In this document: one piece after another, positions 15,439 to 24,343 of the stretch
How positions within the stretch are numbered: position 1 is the first letter of the stretch
Layout: each line of letters opens with the position of its first letter
Assembly: GCF_030818775.1 (NCBI RefSeq)
Contig: NZ_JAUTAU010000001.1
Span: 2,608,001-2,672,000 of the forward strand
Source: Bacillus sp. SORGH_AS_0510
GTDB taxonomy: Bacteria; Bacillota; Bacilli; Bacillales; Cytobacillaceae
Direction: 5' to 3'
DNA: 64,000 nucleotides
Translations under genes and position numbers: made by a program
Notes under the pieces: generated by a model
Seen by the model: the letters and a program-made list of their open reading frames with translations, nothing else
Databases searched by the model: none
What the model was told of the DNA's origin: nothing

Positions 15439-15574
15439 CGAACAACCTCCTTTTCTGAATACTGATTCAACCTTTTTTCTTATTATCTTATTCGGGCCCC
15501 TAAATTTCTATGTGAATATTAAGATATAAACAATCCCATCCTCTATATCCTTCTTAAACTTAGAAAATTGTTTC

Positions 15575-15603
15575 TTGACAATTTACTAATTTCTATGGAT
15601 AAT
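15575..15603 (+). promoter_or_regulatory. Sigma-A promoter of the T-box/proBA transcript
   Basis: A consensus TTGACA (15575-15580) and GATAAT (15598-15603) are spaced by 17 bp, just upstream of the T-box leader. Confidence 0.75.
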
Positions 15604-15627
15604 CAAATAAATTGAAAAATCGAAAAA

Positions 15628-15865
15628 TGGTTAGGGACTAGTAAATCATTGGAATGTGGTAGAGAGTGAAACCCACTGGCTGAAAGGTTTCTCACGGAAA
15701 AATGTTTGAACCTGCCCGATAGTTGCTGCTTATGTAAACATAAGTCGTACTCCTACGTTACAGGTTCAAGTGGATGCAGGTTACATACTATGCATCAATA
15801 AAGGTGGTACCGCGGAAACGATTCTTCCGTCCTTTTATGAGGGACAGCAGAGTCGTTTTTTTATT
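15628..15865 (+). promoter_or_regulatory. T-box riboswitch leader, proline-specific, upstream of proBA
   Basis: The 14-nt T-box sequence AAGGTGGTACCGCG is at 15801-15814. It is followed by a terminator whose 5' arm (15816-15824) overlaps the antiterminator and pairs with GAGTCGTTT (15850-15858), then a T run. Upstream is a Stem I with the AGAGAGTG bulge region. The specifier region reads GAACCTGCC, giving CCT (15711-15713), a proline codon, which fits the biosynthetic genes proB and proA downstream. Uncharged tRNA-Pro would stabilise the antiterminator and permit transcription. Confidence 0.93.
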
Positions 15866-15895
15866 TTATTTTAAAAGAGAAAGGTCCGAAGACAG

Positions 15896-17008
15896 ATGAG
15901 AAAACAACTGGTGGTAGTGAAGATCGGGAGTAGCTCACTAACAAGTGCCTCTGGTCATATTTCTGAAGAGAAAATGCGCGATCACGTGAAGGCACTGGCC
16001 TTTCTTAAAGAGCAGGGACATGAGGTCATTCTCATTTCTTCCGGTGCTGTGGCTGCAGGATTTGGGTCACTTGGATATCCCACACGTCCTAAGAGCACAG
16101 CTGGGAAACAAGCTGCCGCTGCTGTTGGGCAAGGTCTTTTAATGCAGCATTATATTCAACTATTTAAAGAGTTTCGTATCATTCCTGCACAAATATTATT
16201 AACTCGTGAAGATTTTTACAGTCAGGTACGCTTTCAGAACTTATATTCAACTATGTCAGAACTTCTACAAAGAGGAGTCTTACCAATCATTAATGAAAAT
16301 GATTCCGTGTCGATTGAGGAATTAACCTTCGGTGACAACGACTTATTGTCAGCACTCGTAAGTGGTTTTCTCCATGCAAATGCATTAATTATTTTAACGG
16401 ATATTAACGGTCTCTATGATGGCAATCCAAAAGTAACTAAAGAGGCAAAAAAATATCATTTTATTCCAGAAATCTCAGAACAACTTTTATCAGTAGCAGG
16501 AGAAAGTGGTTCTACCGTTGGCACTGGTGGAATGAAGTCCAAACTACAAGCTGCAAAAAAAGCATTATCCCTTGGAGTTAGCGTTTTTGTTGGCACTGGT
16601 AACGGAGAGGAGAAATTGGTCGATATTTTAGCAGGTAAAGGAGACGGGACGTATATTGGCGGACCCTTCCAAACCCAAATGCAAATGAAAAAGCAATGGA
16701 TTGCGTATCATTCTCAAGTTGGCGGTGTGATTGAGATTGATGAAGGGGCAGAAAGGGCCATTGTTTTTCATGGGAAGAGCTTATTGCCTGTTGGCGTTAC
16801 CAATGTTATCGGTGAATTTAATGCCTTAGATGTAGTCATGGTTAGAAACCAAAAAGGTAACGTCATCGGTAAGGGTCAAATTTTCTATTCCTCTCAAAAT
16901 CTTTTAAAGGTAAAAGGTTTATCAGGTGAACAATCTAAAGGGTATTCCATTAATAAAAAAGTAGAAGTGATCCATCGAGATAATTGGGTTATTATACCAA
17001 AGGAGTGA
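15896..17008 (+). CDS. proB: Glutamate 5-kinase
   Basis: This 370-residue protein catalyses the first step of proline synthesis, ATP plus glutamate to glutamyl-5-phosphate. The amino-acid-kinase domain shows KIGSSSLT at the N-terminus, ISSGAVAAG, the substrate loop [18 protein letters not shown], and [13 protein letters not shown]. The last 85 residues are the PUA domain ([16 protein letters not shown]). The ATG at 15896 follows AAAGGTCC. It is controlled by the T-box leader just upstream and is followed after 8 nt by proA, so the two are co-transcribed. Confidence 0.96.
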   Translation: MRKQLVVVKIGSSSLTSASGHISEEKMRDHVKALAFLKEQGHEVILISSGAVAAGFGSLGYPTRPKSTAGKQAAAAVGQGLLMQHYIQLFKEFRIIPAQILLTREDFYSQVRFQNLYSTMSELLQRGVLPIINENDSVSIEELTFGDNDLLSALVSGFLHANALIILTDINGLYDGNPKVTKEAKKYHFIPEISEQLLSVAGESGSTVGTGGMKSKLQAAKKALSLGVSVFVGTGNGEEKLVDILAGKGDGTYIGGPFQTQMQMKKQWIAYHSQVGGVIEIDEGAERAIVFHGKSLLPVGVTNVIGEFNALDVVMVRNQKGNVIGKGQIFYSSQNLLKVKGLSGEQSKGYSINKKVEVIHRDNWVIIPKE

Positions 17009-17016
17009 GTTGGAGA

Positions 17017-18258
17017 ATGAGTGAGTTAGTAGAAAAAGCCCGTCTATTAAAAGCAGCTTCGAAAAAATTAGGGATGCTTTCATCTTTAGAAAAGAATGAA
17101 GCATTAGCCAAAATGGCAAGTCATTTACAATCACACAAAGAATGGATTCTCAGTGAAAATGCAAAAGACATTATCGAAGGAAAGGAAAAAGGACTATCCG
17201 ACTCTTTGTTAGATCGACTCTTATTAACAAATGAGAGATTGGAACAGATCGTCGACGGAGTTCTTCAATTAATTCATTTGGAGGACCCAGTTGGTGAGAC
17301 AATAGAGTCGTGGGAACGTCCAAATGGCATTCGTATTGAAACCATTCGAGTTCCACTTGGGGTTATTGGGATGGTTTATGAAGCAAGACCAAATGTTACA
17401 GTCGATGCGGCAAGTCTTTGTTTAAAAGCTGGAAATGCAGTTTTATTAAGAGGTAGCTCTACCGCCATCCATTCCAATAAAGCACTTGTACATGTTATGC
17501 AAGATGCTCTTGAAGGAACGACCATTTCAAAGGACGTGGTTCAACTTTTAGAAGATACAAGCCGTGAAACAGCTTCTGAAATGTTTAAGCTAAACCAATA
17601 CTTGGATGTTCTTATTCCACGTGGTGGTGCAGGATTGATTCAATCCGTTATCCAAAATGCAACGGTTCCAGTACTTGAAACTGGAGTGGGCAATTGCCAT
17701 GTGTTCATTGATGAATCCGCAGATGAAAACATGGCTATTGAAATCGTTATGAATGCTAAATTACATCGGCCTTCTGTATGTAATGCTGCAGAAACAGTGC
17801 TAATACACAAAGACTGGCCATATAAATCGGACCTTTTAAGAGCGCTGTATGATCGAGGAGTTGAACTCAGAGGAGATGAAACGTTATCCTCCCAATATCC
17901 GTTTGTTCAAGAGGCTTCTGAAGAGGATTGGCATACTGAATTTTTAGCACCGATTTTATCGATTAAAGTGGTGAGCGATATAGTAGATGCGATCGAACAT
18001 ATTGATCGGTATGGTACAAAGCATTCAGAAGCTATCATTAGTGATAATCATGAAAATGTAAGCCTGTTTTTTAAAGCAGTAGATGCTGCTGTGTTATACC
18101 ACAATGCTTCAACCCGTTTTACAGATGGTGAGCAATTCGGCTATGGAGCGGAAATTGGTATCAGTACCCAAAAGCTTCATGCCAGAGGACCAATGGGGTT
18201 AAAGGCAATCACAACAACAAAATCTATCGTGCGCGGGACAGGGCAAATTCGAATATAA
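17017..18258 (+). CDS. proA: Gamma-glutamyl phosphate reductase
   Basis: This 413-residue NADPH enzyme converts glutamyl-5-phosphate to glutamate-5-semialdehyde, the second step of proline synthesis. The catalytic cysteine is in HRPSVCNAAET, and the substrate segments RPNVTVDAAS and RGSSTAIHSN are intact. The start at ATG 17017 gives the usual N-terminus (ELVEKARLLKAASKKL); an AAGGAG site lies about 11 nt upstream, next to the proB stop. There is no proC in the window. A strong terminator follows. Confidence 0.96.
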   Translation: MSELVEKARLLKAASKKLGMLSSLEKNEALAKMASHLQSHKEWILSENAKDIIEGKEKGLSDSLLDRLLLTNERLEQIVDGVLQLIHLEDPVGETIESWERPNGIRIETIRVPLGVIGMVYEARPNVTVDAASLCLKAGNAVLLRGSSTAIHSNKALVHVMQDALEGTTISKDVVQLLEDTSRETASEMFKLNQYLDVLIPRGGAGLIQSVIQNATVPVLETGVGNCHVFIDESADENMAIEIVMNAKLHRPSVCNAAETVLIHKDWPYKSDLLRALYDRGVELRGDETLSSQYPFVQEASEEDWHTEFLAPILSIKVVSDIVDAIEHIDRYGTKHSEAIISDNHENVSLFFKAVDAAVLYHNASTRFTDGEQFGYGAEIGISTQKLHARGPMGLKAITTTKSIVRGTGQIRI

Positions 18259-18282
18259 TTGTCAGAACGCTATAAATACAAA

Positions 18283-18322
18283 CAAAGTAAGGGTCAAGTT
18301 GCCCTTACTTGTTTTTGTTTTT
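18283..18322 (+). terminator. Rho-independent terminator after proA
   Basis: AAGTAAGGG (18285-18293) pairs with CCCTTACTT (18302-18310), followed by a T-rich run. Confidence 0.88.
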
Positions 18323-18384
18323 ATTCAATTTTGTTATACTAAAAATACAAACATACATTCTTATTACAGTTAGCTGGTGATTAA

Positions 18385-20661
18385 GTGACCAACCTTATTC
18401 AAATATCCGTTAGATCCCTTGTTGAACATGTATATCGTTCTGGTAGCATTGATAACAGATTCCGCTCCCAATCGTCCCTTATAGATGGGACAAGAATTCA
18501 TCAAAAAATTCAAAAAACCTATCAGAAGGGAGATCAAAAAGAAGTATACCTCCGTTCGGAAATTCACTATAAAGACTTAACCTTCCTTATTGATGGCCGC
18601 TGTGATGGACTTCTTTTTCAGGATGACAAAGTGACGATTGATGAAATTAAGTCTACAAATCAACCGCTGGAACAAATAAGAAATGATGGGTATCCTGTCC
18701 ACTGGGCGCAGGCAAAAATGTATGCTTATATATATATGTGTGACCATCAACTATCTGAAATTTCGGTCCAGCTTACCTATGTTCATGTAGAAACACTTGC
18801 AAAAAAACAGCTTAAAACAACTTGTCATTTTGCAGACCTTGAAGCATTTGTTTTAACTATGTTTGAAAGCTATGCTCCTTTTGCAAAATGGTTGTGCGAT
18901 CACCAAAGGAAGCGAAATAAAAGTATATTAGATCTTTCTTTCCCCTTTGAAACCTACCGCGAGGGACAAAGAAAATTAGCAGGTGCAGTTTATAAAACAA
19001 TCGTAGATGAGAAAAATCTATTTGCTAAGGCTCCTACTGGAATTGGGAAGACGATTTCCACCCTCTTTCCAGCAGTGAAAGCGATTGGAGAAGAACATCT
19101 AACGCGTATTTTTTATCTTACAGCCAAAACCATTACTCGAACAACGGCGGAAGAAGCATTTGAAAAAATGGCCTCCGCTGGCCTATGTATGAAAACGGTC
19201 ACGATAACAGCTAAGGAAAAAGTTTGTTTTAAAGAAGAGACTAAATGCCAAAAGGATTACTGTGAATTCGCTAACGGCTACTATGACCGGATTAACGGAG
19301 CCATAGTTGATATATTAGGAAATGAAAACAGTTTAACACGTGAGGTGATCGAATCCTATGCCCGTAAGCATACCATTTGTCCCTTCGAATTTTCTTTAGA
19401 CCTTTCGTATGCGGTGGATGCAGTTATTTGTGATTACAATTATATCTTTGACCCACGGGTTTCCTTAAAACGTTTAATAGAGGACCAAAAGAAAACTTCT
19501 GTGTTACTGATTGATGAGGCACATAATTTGGTTGAACGTGGAAGGGAAATGTTTTCAGCATCAATAAACAAAGATATTTTTCTTCAACTTAAAAAAGAAT
19601 TAAAGGGAATCGACAATGAAGTTTCAGATGCTGCAAGCAGGCTAAATTCCTGGTTTCTATCACAGAAAAAGAAAATGGCAAAGAAAAATGAAGAGATCTT
19701 GCAGGGTTTAGATGAAACATTTACAAATCTGCTCCATGATTTTTTACATAAGGCAGAAGTTTTTTTGTTAAAGAATGATACTTTTAATCTTTTGGAAGCC
19801 TATTTCAAAGTTAATCAATTCATGAAGGTGATTGAACTGATTGATGACCATTATCTTATTTTTGCTGAGAAAAATAGAAATGATCTATCCATTAAACTAT
19901 TTTGCATAGATCCCTCTAAGGTTCTTTCGCATATGGGAAAGGGGTTTCGTGCAAAGGTATTTTTTTCTGCCACCTTATCCCCGTTACCTTATTATAAAGA
20001 AGTCTTGGGAGGGAATGGGGAAGATTATAACCTTACTATTCCCTCTCCTTTTTCAAAGGAACAACTGGACATTTTTATAAAACCATTGTCCACTCGCTAT
20101 CGCGACAGAGAACGTACAAAAGAATCAATTGTTAAGGTTTTACATGCATTGGTAAAAAAGAGCCCTGGTAACTATTTGTGTTTTTTACCCTCATATGAAT
20201 ATTTACGAACTATTTATGAAGGCTTTATGGAAGTTAACAGTGAGACGGAAACAATTCTTCAGGATCCAGGGATGTCTGAAGCAGAGAGAGAGTCCTTATT
20301 AGCGATGTTTCAACCGCAATCAGAAAAAACACTGCTAGGTTTTGCTGTCCTTGGAGGTGTTTTTTCAGAGGGAGTCGATTTAATCGGCGAACGATTACAC
20401 GGTGTAGTTATCGTTGGAGTGGGACTACCACAATTATGTTTGGAACGAAATCTAATTAAGGAACACTTTAATATGACGAAAAAGAATGGATATGATTATG
20501 CCTACGTATATCCCGGAATGAATAAAGTATTGCAAGCAGGCGGGAGATTAATTCGTTCGGAAAAGGACCAGGGGACTATTGTTCTAATCGATGATCGATT
20601 CTTAGAAAGCAAATATCAGAATCTCCTGCCACAGGATTGGAAAGAATTTACTATCATATAA
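18385..20661 (+). CDS. PD-(D/E)XK nuclease fused to XPD/DinG-like helicase with Fe-S cluster
   Basis: This 758-residue protein combines two modules. Residues about 60-150 look like a RecB/Cas4-type nuclease (LIDGRCDGLLF, VTIDEIKST, HWAQAKMYAY). From residue 190 follows an SF2 helicase of the XPD/DinG class: Walker A APTGIGKT, a four-cysteine region (VCFKEETKC, KDYCEF, TICPFEF) expected to hold a 4Fe-4S cluster, DEAH box LIDEAHNLV, and the C-terminal motifs GGVFSEGVDL and QAGGRLIRS. It probably acts in DNA repair or recombination. The GTG at 18385 is the best start; the ribosome site is weak (TGGTGAT). No partner gene adjoins it. Confidence 0.87.
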   Translation: MTNLIQISVRSLVEHVYRSGSIDNRFRSQSSLIDGTRIHQKIQKTYQKGDQKEVYLRSEIHYKDLTFLIDGRCDGLLFQDDKVTIDEIKSTNQPLEQIRNDGYPVHWAQAKMYAYIYMCDHQLSEISVQLTYVHVETLAKKQLKTTCHFADLEAFVLTMFESYAPFAKWLCDHQRKRNKSILDLSFPFETYREGQRKLAGAVYKTIVDEKNLFAKAPTGIGKTISTLFPAVKAIGEEHLTRIFYLTAKTITRTTAEEAFEKMASAGLCMKTVTITAKEKVCFKEETKCQKDYCEFANGYYDRINGAIVDILGNENSLTREVIESYARKHTICPFEFSLDLSYAVDAVICDYNYIFDPRVSLKRLIEDQKKTSVLLIDEAHNLVERGREMFSASINKDIFLQLKKELKGIDNEVSDAASRLNSWFLSQKKKMAKKNEEILQGLDETFTNLLHDFLHKAEVFLLKNDTFNLLEAYFKVNQFMKVIELIDDHYLIFAEKNRNDLSIKLFCIDPSKVLSHMGKGFRAKVFFSATLSPLPYYKEVLGGNGEDYNLTIPSPFSKEQLDIFIKPLSTRYRDRERTKESIVKVLHALVKKSPGNYLCFLPSYEYLRTIYEGFMEVNSETETILQDPGMSEAERESLLAMFQPQSEKTLLGFAVLGGVFSEGVDLIGERLHGVVIVGVGLPQLCLERNLIKEHFNMTKKNGYDYAYVYPGMNKVLQAGGRLIRSEKDQGTIVLIDDRFLESKYQNLLPQDWKEFTII

Positions 20662-20673
20662 ATTAGCTGGATT

Positions 20674-20708
20674 GATAAGCTGCCTAAAAATGGGCAGCTT
20701 ATTTTTTG
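20674..20708 (+). terminator. Rho-independent terminator after the nuclease-helicase gene
   Basis: ATAAGCTGCC pairs with GGCAGCTTAT, followed by a T run. Confidence 0.88.
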
Positions 20709-20716
20709 TAAAATAG

Positions 20717-20746
20717 GTGACAAATGGGGGAGTTATCTCATATAAT
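20717..20746 (+). promoter_or_regulatory. Promoter of the feo operon
   Basis: GTGACA (20717-20722) and TATAAT (20741-20746) are spaced by 18 bp, 49 bp before the feoA start. I found no convincing Fur box next to it. Confidence 0.55.
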
Positions 20747-20794
20747 TAAACAAAAGTTGCACGAGGTAAAAACTTTAAGTGAGGGGAAAGAGAG

Positions 20795-21049
20795 ATGGGC
20801 AAACCTAAATCAATAAAATTAGTTCACGGTGAAAAAGGAAATCTAATAAAAATTACTTCTTTAAATTTAGATGGTGTGATGAGAAGAAGATTGTTAGATT
20901 TAGGTTTCGTAACAGGGGCCTTGGTAGAAGTTGTTCGTAAAAGTCCTTTAGGAGACCCTATTGCTTTTCGTGTAAGTCAAACAACTATTGCGTTAAGGAA
21001 AGAGGAAAGTTCCAAAATTGAGGGGGAGCTGATATCCTATGGGGAATGA
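20795..21049 (+). CDS. feoA: Ferrous iron transport protein A
   Basis: This 84-residue SH3-like protein is a FeoA: MRRRLLDLGFVTGALVEVV, PLGDPIAFRV and a final IALRKEE. FeoA supports Fe2+ uptake by FeoB, probably by binding its cytosolic part. GAGGGGAAAGAGAG precedes the ATG. It overlaps the start of the FeoB GTPase gene by 11 nt, which suggests coupled translation. Confidence 0.93.
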   Translation: MGKPKSIKLVHGEKGNLIKITSLNLDGVMRRRLLDLGFVTGALVEVVRKSPLGDPIAFRVSQTTIALRKEESSKIEGELISYGE

Positions 21050-21728
21050 ATATCGAATAGCTTTAGCAGGTAATCCGAACACTGGCAAAAGCACATTATT
21101 TAATGCACTGACAGGACTTCGGCAGCATACGGGGAACTGGGCAGGCAAAACAGTATCACTTGCACAAGGCAGTGTTCAGCATAAAGACAAAACGTTTCAT
21201 CTAATTGACCTACCAGGTACGTATTCGCTTTTTTCAAACTCGACAGATGAAGAGGTAGCACGAAATTATATTGTTTTTGAAAAACCTGATGTTACGCTTG
21301 TTGTCCTAGACGCGACCTCATTAGAACGAAATTTCAATTTGGCATTACAAGTATTAGAGATGACAAAAAACGTGGTCATTTGCATTAATTTGATTGATGT
21401 CGCGGAGGAGAGAGGTATTCATATTAATGAGCGCTTGTTGACGAACCGGCTCGGTGTTCCTGTGATTAAAATTTCCGCTAGAAATAAAAAAGGCTTCCCG
21501 ATGCTATTAGATACTATTGATCGGATTGTGACAGGAGTAATTGAATGTAATCCTCTACAAATAACCTATCCGGATGAGATTGAAGAAAAGATTAAACAAA
21601 TTGAGCCAAAAGTTCGGGGATTAGTTGGAAACCAACTTTCTGCGCGTTGGGTTTCTCTAAGATTACTAGATGGTGATGAGACCTTGCTCCATGAAATTAG
21701 TGAACGATTAGTAGCTGAGGGGGTTTAG
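21039..21728 (+). CDS. feoB: FeoB N-terminal GTPase domain as a separate protein
   Basis: This 229-residue protein equals the cytosolic part of FeoB. It has the G1 motif GNPNTGKST, G2 TGNWAGKTV, G3 DLPG, and a helical guanine-dissociation-inhibitor region from about residue 170. The expected G4 NKxD reads NLID, a known variant in FeoB. The frame ends at TAG 21726, and after one GAT codon the membrane part restarts in the same frame at ATG 21732. The two parts together equal one normal FeoB. The start overlaps feoA, with GAGGGGGAG upstream. Confidence 0.9.
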   Translation: MGNEYRIALAGNPNTGKSTLFNALTGLRQHTGNWAGKTVSLAQGSVQHKDKTFHLIDLPGTYSLFSNSTDEEVARNYIVFEKPDVTLVVLDATSLERNFNLALQVLEMTKNVVICINLIDVAEERGIHINERLLTNRLGVPVIKISARNKKGFPMLLDTIDRIVTGVIECNPLQITYPDEIEEKIKQIEPKVRGLVGNQLSARWVSLRLLDGDETLLHEISERLVAEGV

Positions 21729-21731
21729 GAT

Positions 21732-23105
21732 ATGAGTCTTCAAGAGCTATTTGCAGAAGCACGTAGTTTGTCCACATCAGAAATAAGAGATGAAATAGTC
21801 CAACATCTTTATGATCGCAGCCATAAATTGTGTAATGAAGGGATTACCTATACCAAATCAAAGCAGGATTCCCGTACTGAAAAATTAGATGCGATTTTCA
21901 CCTCTCCTATATTCGGATTCCCAATAATGATTACGATGTTAGGAGTACTGTTTTATTTAACAATTGCTGGAGCAAATATCCCTTCATCCATGTTAGCAGA
22001 GCTGTTTGGTACAATTGAGGGATATTTAACCTCATTCTTTCAGTTTATGAATGCTCCCGAATGGCTGCACGGAATTTTGGTCCTCGGATTATATCGAGGA
22101 ACCACATGGGTCATCAGTGTGATGCTGCCGCCAATGGCAATTTTCTTTCCAACCTTTGCCCTGCTTGAGAATTATGGGTACCTGCCACGAGTTGCCTTTA
22201 ATATGGATCGATTGTTTAAAAGGGTTGGAGCACATGGAAAACAATCATTAACAATGGCCATGGGTTTTGGTTGTAACGCAGCAGCTGTATTATCTACAAG
22301 AATTATAGAATCTCCTAGGGAGAGAATGCTTGCCATTTTGACGAATAATTTCGTCCCGTGTAATGGGCGCTGGGGAACATTAATTGTTTTAGCTTCCTTG
22401 TTTATGGCTGCTAATTTTACAGGCGGATTAAAATCTCTAGTAACTACGGGAGTTATCGTGGGAATTGTATTATTTGGAATCATCGTTACTTTTTTTGTCT
22501 CATGGGTCTTGTCAAAAACTGCACTAAAGGGAGTACCCACTCATTATACGTTGGAACTACCACCATACAGAAGGCCAAAGATATTTGATACGGTCATCCG
22601 TTCTTCCCTTACCAAATCGTGGTCGGTTTTGGTTCGTGCGGTAAAAGTAGCAGCTCCAGCTGCAATTCTTACATGGGTGTTTGCCAATATTTATATTGGT
22701 GATACTAGTATCTTAATGTATGCTGTGGAATTTTTAGATCCGTTTGGAAAATTGCTTGGGCTTGACGGGTATATTATGATGGCATTTATACTAGGGTTAC
22801 CAGCAAATGAGATTGTCTTGCCTATCCTTTTAATGGGGTATTTATCAACAGGGTCTTTAACTGAGGTTGATAATCTTACAGATTTAAAAAATATTTTCCT
22901 TGACCATGGGTGGACATGGCTTACCGCTTTAAATATGATGTTATTTTCACTTTTACACTATCCGTGTGGAACGACCTTGCTTAATATTTATAAAGAAACA
23001 AAAAGTAAAAAGTGGACCTTCTTGGCATTTCTTATTCCAACTGTAATTGCCATTTTAGTGCCATTCATTATTACTCAGACGGTAAAAATGTTAGGGATTC
23101 TATAA
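21732..23105 (+). CDS. feoB: FeoB membrane permease domain as a separate protein
   Basis: This 457-residue protein carries the FeoB transmembrane part: two Gate motifs (RVAFNMDRLFKRVG followed by GFGCNAAAVLSTR, and the later GLPANEIVLPILL) and about 8-10 membrane helices. It imports Fe2+. It has its own ribosome site (GAGGGGG, 8 nt before ATG 21732), which supports genuine separate translation rather than a broken gene. The two halves are separated only by an in-frame TAG and one codon, so low-level readthrough would give full-length FeoB. A terminator follows directly. Confidence 0.9.
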   Translation: MSLQELFAEARSLSTSEIRDEIVQHLYDRSHKLCNEGITYTKSKQDSRTEKLDAIFTSPIFGFPIMITMLGVLFYLTIAGANIPSSMLAELFGTIEGYLTSFFQFMNAPEWLHGILVLGLYRGTTWVISVMLPPMAIFFPTFALLENYGYLPRVAFNMDRLFKRVGAHGKQSLTMAMGFGCNAAAVLSTRIIESPRERMLAILTNNFVPCNGRWGTLIVLASLFMAANFTGGLKSLVTTGVIVGIVLFGIIVTFFVSWVLSKTALKGVPTHYTLELPPYRRPKIFDTVIRSSLTKSWSVLVRAVKVAAPAAILTWVFANIYIGDTSILMYAVEFLDPFGKLLGLDGYIMMAFILGLPANEIVLPILLMGYLSTGSLTEVDNLTDLKNIFLDHGWTWLTALNMMLFSLLHYPCGTTLLNIYKETKSKKWTFLAFLIPTVIAILVPFIITQTVKMLGIL

Positions 23106-23112
23106 AAAGTAA

Positions 23113-23147
23113 GGAGACACCGGAATTAAATATTCCGGTGTCTTTTT
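23113..23147. terminator. Terminator after feoB
   Basis: AGACACCGGAAT pairs with ATTCCGGTGTCT, followed by TTTTT. It can also serve the convergent small gene downstream. Confidence 0.9.
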
Positions 23148-23156
23148 CGCTGTTTT

Positions 23157-23453
23157 CTATTTTCTTTTTGCGATTTCTTCCGTAACAATGAAAGCCAGGT
23201 CATCATTACCAAATAAGGATAATACACCTAGTAGTGTTTGGACAGGCACTTCACCTGCTTCTTCCTTTGGTACAGTTAATTCAATGGCTTCTCTCAGAGC
23301 TGGATTGGCCGCTTGATTTGGATAAGCTTTAATGTATAACTCTTCTGGATTAAGATCGTTATTAATACACCATTGGGCGAAAACGAGAATCATCATTTTC
23401 TCTTCCCCGCGGTAATTTTCTATGATTTTTTCTTCTAATTCTTTTTGATCCAT
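23157..23453 (-). CDS. Small conserved-looking acidic protein, function unknown
   Basis: I do not recognise this 98-residue cytosolic protein. It is mostly helical and acidic (DQKELEEKIIENYRGEEKMM, FAQWCINNDLNPEELY, EEAGEVPVQTLLGVLSLFG, DLAFIVTEEIAKRK). AGGAGA lies before the ATG. It is convergent with the feo operon and stands alone. Codon use looks like its neighbours. Confidence 0.7.
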   Translation of the reverse strand: MDQKELEEKIIENYRGEEKMMILVFAQWCINNDLNPEELYIKAYPNQAANPALREAIELTVPKEEAGEVPVQTLLGVLSLFGNDDLAFIVTEEIAKRK

Positions 23454-23595
23454 TCTAATTCTCCTAACAAATAACTTAATAAGTCAATTATAAAGGATAT
23501 TTTTTAAAGTTGCAGAGGTTTTCATAGAGTAATTTCTATTGTTTTATGCAATACTGTTTGAAGGTAGAAATTTAATATTAGGGGGTAATTCAGTT

Positions 23596-23865
23596 ATGAG
23601 TAAAATCGAAATTGGTGAAATTTTTACGATTAGTGATGAGAATAACGACGAACAGGAAGTAGAAGTTCTAGGAGTAATGACCATAGAAGGTTCAGAGTAT
23701 GTGGCCGTCGCATTTGCAGATGAAGTGAGTCAAGAAACGGAAGAGGATATTGATATCTTCTTTTTAAAGGTCGACGAAGACGGCGATTTTACTGCGATTG
23801 AAAGTGATGAAGAATTTGACAAAGTTTCAGCTGCTTTTGATGAAATGATGGATGAAGAAGAATAG
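23596..23865 (+). CDS. DUF1292 family acidic protein (YrzB-like)
   Basis: This 89-residue, very acidic protein matches the DUF1292/YrzB family: EIFTISDENNDEQEVEVLG, EYVAVAFAD and DIDIFFLKVDEDGDFTAIES near the end. Family members are common in Firmicutes and have no established function. ATG 23596 is chosen because AGGGGG lies about 9 nt upstream and the family begins there. A terminator follows at 23873. Confidence 0.8.
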   Translation: MSKIEIGEIFTISDENNDEQEVEVLGVMTIEGSEYVAVAFADEVSQETEEDIDIFFLKVDEDGDFTAIESDEEFDKVSAAFDEMMDEEE

Positions 23866-23872
23866 ATGTAAT

Positions 23873-23902
23873 GGAGAGGGTGAGTGTCCCTCTCTTTTTT
23901 TT
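23873..23902 (+). terminator. Terminator after the DUF1292 gene
   Basis: GGAGAGGG pairs with CCCTCTCT, followed by a run of eight T. Confidence 0.9.
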
Positions 23903-23986
23903 CAACAATTTTGTGGAAAAATTATGTATGTATAAATTTTTACTTGGCATACTAACACGGAGAATATTCTACAAAGGGGACAACTC

Positions 23987-24235
23987 ATGTATATAGAAGA
24001 AGGTTCTAAGTATCAAATATCGCAAAATATTAAGGGTTTCTTTAATTCTGCTGAATCATTGACCGTGAAAAGTAATAACGGAATTACCATTCAATTCATT
24101 CTCGGTGATAGTAAGGGTCATGGATCCATGCCTGTTGAACATATGAAATATTTATTGAAAAGGTCAAATTTAACACAAATCCCAAGCAAAAGGGCCTTAT
24201 TGAATACAGATCAAACAGAGGAACAAATTGGATAA
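23987..24235 (+). CDS. Small hypothetical protein
   Basis: This 82-residue protein is not recognised. It starts MYIEEGSKYQISQNIKGFF and has a probable beta-rich middle (SLTVKSNNGITIQFILG), then a basic stretch (YLLKRSNLTQIPSKR). AAAGGGGAC lies about 7 nt before the ATG. No signal peptide or membrane helix is visible. It may be an independent small gene or share a transcript with the hydrolase downstream. Confidence 0.6.
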   Translation: MYIEEGSKYQISQNIKGFFNSAESLTVKSNNGITIQFILGDSKGHGSMPVEHMKYLLKRSNLTQIPSKRALLNTDQTEEQIG

Positions 24236-24343
24236 GTTTTATTTAGTTGTAAAGGAAGCGTTGCTTGAAAATGGCAATGCTTTCTTTATGGTAACATTGG
24301 GTATATATAAGTCATGATTAGTGGAAAGGATGGGTACTGTGAT

